Shown here piece after piece: positions 58,140 to 64,000 of a stretch of 64,000 bases of DNA; within the stretch, counting starts at the first letter, position 1; each line of letters begins with the position of its first letter. Source of the DNA: Candidimonas nitroreducens (GTDB lineage: Bacteria; Pseudomonadota; Gammaproteobacteria; Burkholderiales; Burkholderiaceae_B); assembly GCF_002209565.1 (NCBI RefSeq), contig NZ_NJIH01000018.1:1-64000 (forward strand). Direction: 5' to 3'. Made by a program: the position numbers and the translations under genes. The notes beneath the pieces were generated by a model that did no database searches, was not told the DNA's origin, and saw nothing but the letters and a program-made list of their open reading frames with translations.

Positions 58140-59687
58140 TCAGTTCGCCGGCCTGAGTTCCTGTTCCAGCATGGCGTCGAGCTTGTTGCCCTTGTCGTCG
58201 GCCAGGGCCGCGTCGCGCAGCGCCCGCAGGCGCGACGCGGCGTCGGCGCTGCCCAGCAACTGGCTGGCGGCCAGCGTCAGGCGCTGGTACTTGCTGTCGC
58301 CGCGGGCATGGGTGTCGCTGTAGCCCTTGACCAGGCGCCGGCAATTGACGACTTCCACCGCCAGGTCGTAGTCGTGGTGCACGGTGTCGGAGATCAGCTT
58401 GAGCCAGTTGTGCAGGCTGCGCATTTCGATCTTGTGGCGCAGCGTGCTGCGGCGGAAGCGCCGCATGCCCGCCAGCGCGTACAGCATCAGGAAGCCCGAC
58501 AGCGTGCCGCTGCGCAGGAACTTTCCCTTGCGGAAGAACCGGCCCAGGTAGCGGCTGAGCGCCGGCGAGTTTTCGATGCGCCGGCCGAGGAACGCCGGCA
58601 TGGTGCCGCAGATTTCTTCGAGGCGCGGATGCATGTATTCGGTGGTGTAGACCAGTTGATCCTGGGCGGCACCGACTTCCTGGCGCACCCGTTCGAAGCG
58701 CGCGCCGCGGGTCTTCAGGTCGGCGACGCGGATCACGTCGTCGTAGGCCATGGCCACGGCCACGTAGCGCGCCGCCGCGGCGGTCAGCGCCCAGGACTTG
58801 GCCGTGCCGCCGAATTGCGCGTCCAGCTCGCGGATGTCGCGCATGTGATCCAGGTATTCGCGCCCATAGCGCAGATCCTGGAATTCTAGGATGCGGCGCA
58901 GGCCCGCCAGCATCATGGGCTGGGCCTCGGGCGGGAAGTCGCGCTTGAGCTCTTCGAGCATCTGGCGGGTGCGCGGGTGGGCGGCGGTGTCGGGCAGGAC
59001 CGGCAGCGGCCGGCTGGTGTCGATGGCGGCGGGCGCGGCCGGGGCCGATGCGGCGGCGTGGTGGCCGGCGCCGAAGGCGCGCAGGCTGGCATTCACGCCC
59101 ACGCCCGCGCGGCGTATCGTGGCCTCGTAGTCTTCGCGCGCGAAGGGCAGCGAGCCGCTGCCCGCAATGGCGCCGAACAGGCTGGCGCTGATGACGCTGC
59201 CGGCCTCGTCGGCCAGCGCCTGCAGGTCGAAGCAGAAGAAGCGCTTGGCGATTTCCCGGCCGGCCTCGATGACCTTGTTGGGGTCGGCGATGCCGTTGCC
59301 GTGCGCCGCCTTCTCGCCCACGGCGTAGCTGCGGTGCGAAGAAGAGATCAGCACGGTGCGGTCGGGGGTGACGAAGCCGCGCTGCAGCGCGCGCCCGCCC
59401 TCCATGAGTTCGGCGGCCACCACCAGGTCGACGTCGCCCGCGGTGGGCATCATGGCCAGGGTGGGCGGCTTGCCGGCGGCCTGCACGGCCGCCTCGGGCA
59501 TCAGTTCGACGTAGTACACCGTGGCCCCGGTGCGCTGCGCCACGCCCGGCACCGATGTGGCCTGCGCCCACCATTGGGCGTGTTCGGCCATGTCGACGAT
59601 CCAGTCGGCCAGTACGCCGCCGCCCTGGCCGCCCATGGCCAGGATGGCGATCTTGATCGGGGTGCCGGCATGCAGAGAGGTGTTCAT
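58140..59687 (-). CDS. iorB: Indolepyruvate oxidoreductase IorB-like subunit, extended form
   Basis: A 515-residue protein. The first ~190 residues are the 2-oxoacid:ferredoxin oxidoreductase gamma-type domain (KIAILAMGGQGGGVLADWIVDMAEH) as in IorB. The remaining ~320 residues form an additional helical domain (DLRYGREYLDHMRDI; LSRYLGRFFRKGKFLRSGTLSGFLMLYALAGMRRFRRSTL) of the kind found in longer proteobacterial IorB proteins. It partners the IorA-like gene 21 bp upstream. Reaction: oxidative decarboxylation of an aryl-2-oxoacid to its acyl-CoA, by family. Confidence 0.88.
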   Translation of the reverse strand: MNTSLHAGTPIKIAILAMGGQGGGVLADWIVDMAEHAQWWAQATSVPGVAQRTGATVYYVELMPEAAVQAAGKPPTLAMMPTAGDVDLVVAAELMEGGRALQRGFVTPDRTVLISSSHRSYAVGEKAAHGNGIADPNKVIEAGREIAKRFFCFDLQALADEAGSVISASLFGAIAGSGSLPFAREDYEATIRRAGVGVNASLRAFGAGHHAAASAPAAPAAIDTSRPLPVLPDTAAHPRTRQMLEELKRDFPPEAQPMMLAGLRRILEFQDLRYGREYLDHMRDIRELDAQFGGTAKSWALTAAAARYVAVAMAYDDVIRVADLKTRGARFERVRQEVGAAQDQLVYTTEYMHPRLEEICGTMPAFLGRRIENSPALSRYLGRFFRKGKFLRSGTLSGFLMLYALAGMRRFRRSTLRHKIEMRSLHNWLKLISDTVHHDYDLAVEVVNCRRLVKGYSDTHARGDSKYQRLTLAASQLLGSADAASRLRALRDAALADDKGNKLDAMLEQELRPAN

Positions 59688-59708
59688 GGTGGCGCCTTGC
59701 GGGAATGC

Positions 59709-61913
59709 TTACAGGGAATGGTGTTCCAGGTACGCCGCGCGGCGCGCCTGCAGGAAGCCGATGATGCGCCCGCGCAGGCGAGCCAGGAATTGATCCCAGC
59801 GGCTCGGGTTGTGCACGATGTCGGCGCGGTAGAACGACGGGCACAGCACGGCCGCGTCCGCGACCTCGCCGCAATTGCCGCAGCCCACGCAGCTGTTGTC
59901 GACATATGCCACCGGGTCTTCCTTGAGCGGGTCGCCGCTGTCCTTGATGCTGAGGGACGGGCAGCCGGAAAGCCGGATACAGGCGTGGTCGCCGCTACAG
60001 ACGTCCGGGTCGACCCCGAAGCGTTCCTTGACCATGCGCTTGCCTTCCTTGACGGCCTTGTTGAAGGCCGGCTTGACGCGGCGCTGCTTGTTGAGCATGC
60101 ATTCGGACTGGGCGATGATGACCTTGGGCCCGGTTGCCTTGGTGGTCAGCGCTTCTTCGATCAGCGCTTCGCCGCGCTTGACGTCATAGGTGCGATCCAG
60201 GGTGCGCACCCACTTGACGCCCACGCCGCGCACCGCGTTTTCGATGGGGTTGTTGGTGGCGCGGTGGTCGTTCCGGGCGCGCGAGGACGGGATGTCCTGG
60301 CCGCCGGTGGCGGCCGAATAATAGTTGTCGATGATGATGATGACGCCGTCGTACTTGTTGAAGACGGCGTTGCCTATGCCCGAGGCCAGGCCGTTGTGCC
60401 AGAAGCCGCCGTCGCCCATGATGGAAATGGGGCGCTTGGAAGACGGCACGTTGAAGGCGGCGGTACTGGATGCCCCCAGGCCGTAGCCCATGGTGGTGGC
60501 GCCCAGGTTGAACGGCGGCAGAATGGAAAACAGGTGGCAGCCGATGTCGCAGGCGACGTGGTGTTCGCCGAGTTTTTCCTGCGCCAGGGTCAGGGCCGAG
60601 AAGATCGGCCGCTCGGGACAGCCCGTACAGAAGCCCGCCGGACGCGGCGGCACGACCGCCGCCAGCTTTTGGGCGTGCTCTTGAAACACCAGGGCATGTT
60701 CTTTGGGCGGCCGCGCGACCTGGCTGATTTCCATCTGCGGCGCGGCGGCCGCAACCCCCGGCACGTCGAGGCGCGGCAGCAGCCCGGGGTGGTGGCGCTC
60801 GAGGAATTTCTGCAGGCCGTCGCGCATGGCCGCGGTGGTGTATTCGCCGGCCACCGGCAGCACGTCCTTGCCCGACAGGGCGGTGTCGATGCCGGCCTGG
60901 CGCAGGATGGTGTTGAGATTCTGTTCGATGTAGTTGGGCTGGCCTTCTTCCAGCAGCAGCACGGCCTTCTTGCCCTGGCAGAAGCTGCGCACCTCGTCGT
61001 CGATTACCGGGTAGGTGACGTTCATCACGTACAGCGGGATGCGGCTGTTGCCGAAGTGGTCGGCCAGGCCCAGCAGCTGCAGCGCGCGGATGACGCCGTT
61101 GTACAGGCCGCCCTGCAGGATCAGGCCGATGTCGCCGGCGTCGCCGTCGAAGAATTCGTTGAGGTGGTTTTCCTGGATGTAGCGTACGGCGGCGGGCCAG
61201 CGCTGCTTGACCTTTTCCTGTTCGTGCAGGAACGCGGCCGGCGGCAGCACGATGCGGTTGACGTCGCGCTGCGGGTTTTCCAGCGCCTGCTGCAGGCTGA
61301 ATTCGGGCCGGCGGTTGTCCTTGGCCGTGAAGCGGCCGTGCACGTGGCAGCCGCGGATGCGCAGCTGCAGGATCACCGGCGTATTGCTGGCCTCGGACAA
61401 CTGGAAGCCGTCTTCCACCGCTTTGACCATGCTTTCCAGGTTGGGGCGCGGATCCAGCAGCCAGATCTGCGACTTCATGGCGAAGGCGTGGGTGCGCTCC
61501 TGCATGATGGAGGAGCCTTCGCCGTAGTCTTCGCCGACGATGACCAGCGCGCCGCCGGTGACGCCGCCCGAGGCCAGGTTGGCCAGGGCGTCCGAGGCCA
61601 CGTTGGTGCCGACGGTGGACTTCCAGGTAACCGCGCCGCGTATCGGATACATGACCGAGGCCGCCAGGGTGGCGGCGGCGGTGGCTTCCGAGGCGCTGGT
61701 CTCGAAGTGCACGCCCAGTTCTTCGAGGATTTCCTGGGCGTCGGCCAGCACGTCCATAAGATGGGAAATGGGCGAGCCCTGGTAGCCGGCCACATAGCCC
61801 ACGCCCGACTGCAGCAGCGCCTTGGTGACCGCCAGTATGCCTTCGCCGCGGAATTCCTCGCCGGCGCCGATGCGCAGCTGCTGGACTTCCTTCTTGAATG
61901 AGCGCTCTGCCAT
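59709..61913 (-). CDS. iorA: Indolepyruvate oxidoreductase IorA-like subunit (TPP enzyme)
   Basis: A 734-residue alpha subunit. N-terminal pyrimidine-binding domain with AGYQGSPISHLMDVL, a CoA-region domain, the thiamine-diphosphate motif GDGGFWHNGLASGIGNAVFN..IIDN, and a C-terminal ferredoxin domain with CVGCGNC and further cysteines for 4Fe-4S clusters. It forms acyl-CoA from an aryl-2-oxoacid with IorB. It is the first gene of the minus-strand catabolic array and is divergent from the MarR gene. Confidence 0.9.
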   Translation of the reverse strand: MAERSFKKEVQQLRIGAGEEFRGEGILAVTKALLQSGVGYVAGYQGSPISHLMDVLADAQEILEELGVHFETSASEATAAATLAASVMYPIRGAVTWKSTVGTNVASDALANLASGGVTGGALVIVGEDYGEGSSIMQERTHAFAMKSQIWLLDPRPNLESMVKAVEDGFQLSEASNTPVILQLRIRGCHVHGRFTAKDNRRPEFSLQQALENPQRDVNRIVLPPAAFLHEQEKVKQRWPAAVRYIQENHLNEFFDGDAGDIGLILQGGLYNGVIRALQLLGLADHFGNSRIPLYVMNVTYPVIDDEVRSFCQGKKAVLLLEEGQPNYIEQNLNTILRQAGIDTALSGKDVLPVAGEYTTAAMRDGLQKFLERHHPGLLPRLDVPGVAAAAPQMEISQVARPPKEHALVFQEHAQKLAAVVPPRPAGFCTGCPERPIFSALTLAQEKLGEHHVACDIGCHLFSILPPFNLGATTMGYGLGASSTAAFNVPSSKRPISIMGDGGFWHNGLASGIGNAVFNKYDGVIIIIDNYYSAATGGQDIPSSRARNDHRATNNPIENAVRGVGVKWVRTLDRTYDVKRGEALIEEALTTKATGPKVIIAQSECMLNKQRRVKPAFNKAVKEGKRMVKERFGVDPDVCSGDHACIRLSGCPSLSIKDSGDPLKEDPVAYVDNSCVGCGNCGEVADAAVLCPSFYRADIVHNPSRWDQFLARLRGRIIGFLQARRAAYLEHHSL

Positions 61914-62214
61914 GATGTCTCCGGGCTTTCAGTATGGTGTCGGCGCCGTGCGGCCACCTGTGCCGCGTGTGCGGGGAAGGGCTTCGGGCCATGGCCGGCA
62001 GAACCCCTGCCGCAGCCTCCCTTCAAATGCCGCCGTCACTGTTTGCAAATACTTTAGGGTTGAAGATTAATCTTGTCAACGAAAATATGAAAATTCATGA
62101 ATTTGGAAAATTTAATATAAATAACAGCTGCTTGAATATAAGTGCAAACCATTATATTGACGCCTTCGACGGCTTTGGACTACGATTTTCAGATACTGAA
62201 ACAGAGCCGCTCCA
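61914..62214. promoter_or_regulatory. Divergent iorA/marR control region with palindromes
   Basis: This 301-bp gap turns sharply AT-rich from about 62040. Perfect palindromes AAGATTAATCTT (62063-62074) and AAATTCATGAATTT (62091-62104) lie about 28 bp apart. They are plausible MarR operators controlling both iorA and the regulator. Promoter boxes cannot be fixed by eye. Confidence 0.6.
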
Positions 62215-62652
62215 ATGCCCGATCCCGATCCGTCCAGCCGTTTCGTGCACCGCTACCTGGCCTCTGTGCTGGCCCGCGCCAGCCACCGGATTTCCGAGGA
62301 ATTCCATGTCGAAGTCAGGAAGGCCGGCCTGACCGTCACGGAATGGCGCATCCTCGGCAGTCTCTTCGAAGGCGAAGGTGAAACGGTAGGCGTGCTGGCC
62401 GAATTGGCGGTTACCAAGCAGCCCACGCTCAGCAAGGTTCTGCCCGGGCTCGAAGCCGAGGGCTATGTCACCCTGAAGTCCTCGCGCGCCGACCGGCGCC
62501 AGACTCTGGTGAAGATCACGCCCAAGGGTTCGCGGCTCATCGGCGGGCTGTGCGAGCAGGCCATGGAGCACCAGCGCAGGGTGCTGGAAAAGCTCGACCC
62601 CGACCACGCCGACCGGCTGGTGGAAATGCTGCGCGAGATCATCGTGCGCTGA
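62215..62652 (+). CDS. MarR-family transcriptional regulator
   Basis: A 145-residue winged-helix regulator with the MarR pattern (LTVTEWRILGSLFEGEGETVGVLAELAVTKQPTLSKVLPGLEAEGYV; RADRRQTLVKITPKG). These repressors usually release DNA on binding aromatic acids or their CoA esters. It is divergent from iorA and probably controls the catabolic array. The N-terminus is the first ATG after the AT-rich region. Confidence 0.93.
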   Translation: MPDPDPSSRFVHRYLASVLARASHRISEEFHVEVRKAGLTVTEWRILGSLFEGEGETVGVLAELAVTKQPTLSKVLPGLEAEGYVTLKSSRADRRQTLVKITPKGSRLIGGLCEQAMEHQRRVLEKLDPDHADRLVEMLREIIVR

Positions 62653-62772
62653 AGCGCCCGCGCGGCGGGCAAGCTCGACGGCTGTCGGCCAAGCGTGGCC
62701 GGGGCCTGCTCGTCCTGGAAGAAAATGCCGCCGCGGCCCGGGCCGTATGGGCAATAAGCGCCGCGCGGCCGC

Positions 62773-63480
62773 TCAGCGGGCCGCGGTCTCGGTGGTGTCT
62801 TCTTTTCTTTCCGTCAGCACCACCATGACATTGCGGCCGGTACGCCGGATGTGCTCTCCGAGTATGCCGGCGGCGAGGGCCTCGTCGCGGGCCATGGCGG
62901 CGTCGAAGATCGCCTTGTGCTCGGACGGCACGTTGGCGTCGGGCGCGTGCTGGGTCAGGAACAGCCGGCGGTAGCGGTCGCTGAGGTCGTGCAGCGTGCC
63001 GCAGAAGCGCAGCAGCAAGGGCATGCCGCAAGCCGAGAACAAAGTCAGGTGAAAGGTGCGGTGGGCTTTTTCCCATTCGCTGCTGCGCTCGCCCTTGCGT
63101 TCCAGCCGTGCCAGGCGGTAGTAGGCGGCGGCCAGCGCGTCTTCCCAGGCTTCGTCGCCGCGGCGGATGGACTCCTGCAGCGCCGTGACCTCCATCTGCG
63201 CGCGCAGGGTGGTTACCTCCAGCAGGTTGTCGATGGATACTGGCGCCACCCTGTAGCCGCGCTGGTCGACGGTCTGCACCAGGCCTTCGGTGGCCAGGCG
63301 GGCCAGCGCTTCGCGCAGCGGGCTCAGGCTGACGGAGTAATAGCGGCGCAGTTCGTCCAGCCTGAGCTTTTCACCCGGCGCGTAGGTGCCCTGCAGGATG
63401 GCCGCCCGGATCTGTATGGCCAGGGAGGCGGTCAGCGAGGTGGCGGTGTCCGGCGTGTGCGGGTCGATGGCGAGTTTCAT
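62773..63480 (-). CDS. GntR-family regulator, FadR/FCD subgroup
   Basis: A 235-residue regulator with N-terminal winged helix (IRAAILQGTYAPGEKLRLDELRRYYSVSLSPLREALARLATEGLV) and an FCD effector domain (about 85-220) with conserved metal-ligand-like residues (AHRTFHLTL; EHKAIFDAAMARD). It is divergent from the CMD-like gene at 63662 and converges with the MarR gene (120-bp gap). Confidence 0.93.
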   Translation of the reverse strand: MKLAIDPHTPDTATSLTASLAIQIRAAILQGTYAPGEKLRLDELRRYYSVSLSPLREALARLATEGLVQTVDQRGYRVAPVSIDNLLEVTTLRAQMEVTALQESIRRGDEAWEDALAAAYYRLARLERKGERSSEWEKAHRTFHLTLFSACGMPLLLRFCGTLHDLSDRYRRLFLTQHAPDANVPSEHKAIFDAAMARDEALAAGILGEHIRRTGRNVMVVLTERKEDTTETAAR

Positions 63481-63522
63481 GAGTGCGAGCCTGTGTGGTG
63501 GCTAATTTTAGTGCATTCGAAA

Positions 63523-63585
63523 ATAATCGACATAAAATAAATAATCGATTTTTTTATTGACATCGATTATGTTTTGGCGAAACAT
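63523..63585 (+). promoter_or_regulatory. Operator and promoter upstream of the CMD-like gene
   Basis: ATAATCGAT (63541-63549) and ATCGATTAT (63562-63570) are perfect inverted repeats, and a further ATAATCGA lies at 63523-63530. A consensus TTGACA -35 box at 63557-63562 sits inside the repeat, 17 bp before a weak AAACAT (63580-63585). This fits GntR repression of the gene to the right and possibly of the regulator itself. Confidence 0.65.
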
Positions 63586-63661
63586 AGGGCCCTGGGCATA
63601 CCCGCCGCGCTGTTTTGCCCGGCTAGCCTCATTTCAAACCCGCCAGCCAGGAGAACCACGC

Positions 63662-64000
63662 ATGGCCGCAACCCGCATCGACCCGCAACTCGTACGCCAG
63701 GCCATGGGCGAGCCCCAGGGGGGCGACCAGGCCGTCGACCGGGCGGCGCAGACTTACCGCGACATGCTGGGCTTTCTGCCGCCGCGCGTGCAGGCGCGGC
63801 TGCACGTCACCGGTGCGCTCGACCCGGCCATACTCGAGCTGCAGGAAAAGATCCGCACCCATGCCTTGAGCCCGGCCTGCTTCGATGACAAGACCGTGCA
63901 GCTGCTGGTGTTCGGCATGCTGATGGCCGGCCTGAGCGATGCCGCCACCATCCACGGCATTGCGGCGCGCCGCGCCGGCGCCAGCTGGGAAGAAATGCAG
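63662..64000 (+). CDS. Carboxymuconolactone decarboxylase-like protein, cut by window end
   Basis: The first 113 codons are visible. After a ~55-residue lead the sequence LELQEKIRTHALSPACFDDKTVQLLVFGMLMAGLSDAATIHGIAARRAGASWEEMQ has the spacing of the CMD helical motif, ending in the usual AGASxEEM. The CxxxH-type cysteines near the helix are replaced (LSDAATIH), so AhpD-like peroxidase chemistry is unlikely and a decarboxylase or lactone role is more plausible. Preceded by AGGAG. Confidence 0.65.
   Translation, partial: MAATRIDPQLVRQAMGEPQGGDQAVDRAAQTYRDMLGFLPPRVQARLHVTGALDPAILELQEKIRTHALSPACFDDKTVQLLVFGMLMAGLSDAATIHGIAARRAGASWEEMQ

Overview
The window looks like a chromosomal segment of a GC-rich betaproteobacterium, most likely an Alcaligenaceae member close to Bordetella or Achromobacter. 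I infer this from gene order and protein character: sspB-sspA-petCBA, mscL, a Nif3-like gene, a DegS-like protease, a tat-his-murA-ibaG-mla superoperon and gltDB are a typical betaproteobacterial backbone. All coordinates and motifs were read by eye; no database search was run.

Layout. The end of an IS21-type element lies at 1-119. A DMT exporter (255-1133) converges on sspB and sspA, followed by petCBA (cytochrome bc1), mscL, a Nif3-like gene and a DegS-like protease (1.1-8.0 kb). From about 8.3 to 37.1 kb nearly everything is on the minus strand. Read in transcription order it is mlaF, mlaE, a small ORF, mlaD, mlaA and mlaC; then a catabolic island; then an ABC ATPase/permease pair, ibaG, murA, hisG, hisD, hisB, hisH, hisA, hisF, hisI, hisE, a decayed HIT gene and tatABC. 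Most neighbours overlap by ATGA. The island (about 19.63-33.17 kb) sits exactly where the STAS gene mlaB would be expected, and no mlaB is present. hisC is also absent from the his block.

The island has a LysR regulator divergent from a ten-gene operon. The operon encodes a binding-protein ABC importer, an isocitrate-lyase-superfamily lyase, a MaoC-SCP2-like protein, an alpha/beta hydrolase, an acyl-CoA ligase, a thiolase, a CoA transferase very like mesaconyl-CoA C1-C4 transferase (Mct), and an acyl-CoA dehydrogenase very like (2S)-methylsuccinyl-CoA dehydrogenase (Mcd). Together these suggest uptake and CoA-dependent breakdown of a methyl-branched dicarboxylate through methylsuccinyl-CoA and mesaconyl-CoA. 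This is the strongest candidate for an undescribed system in the window.

From 37.4 to 47.2 kb are gltD and gltB, a RAYT-like transposase relative that has lost its HUH histidines, and a formaldehyde detoxification pair (adhC-fghA). A decayed AbiE toxin-antitoxin locus follows at 47.26-47.85 kb.

The last 16 kb is a second catabolic region: a branched-chain-type binding protein, an SDR, a metal-dependent cyclase, a DUF35-SDR fusion with a thiolase-fold partner, a CoA ligase, a two-subunit Rieske oxygenase with reductase, and IorB/IorA-type 2-oxoacid oxidoreductase subunits. MarR and GntR regulators and a carboxymuconolactone-decarboxylase-like gene cut by the window end complete it. It probably degrades an aromatic acid through CoA thioesters; the substrate cannot be read from the sequence. 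No rRNA, tRNA, CRISPR array, integrase or prophage genes were seen.
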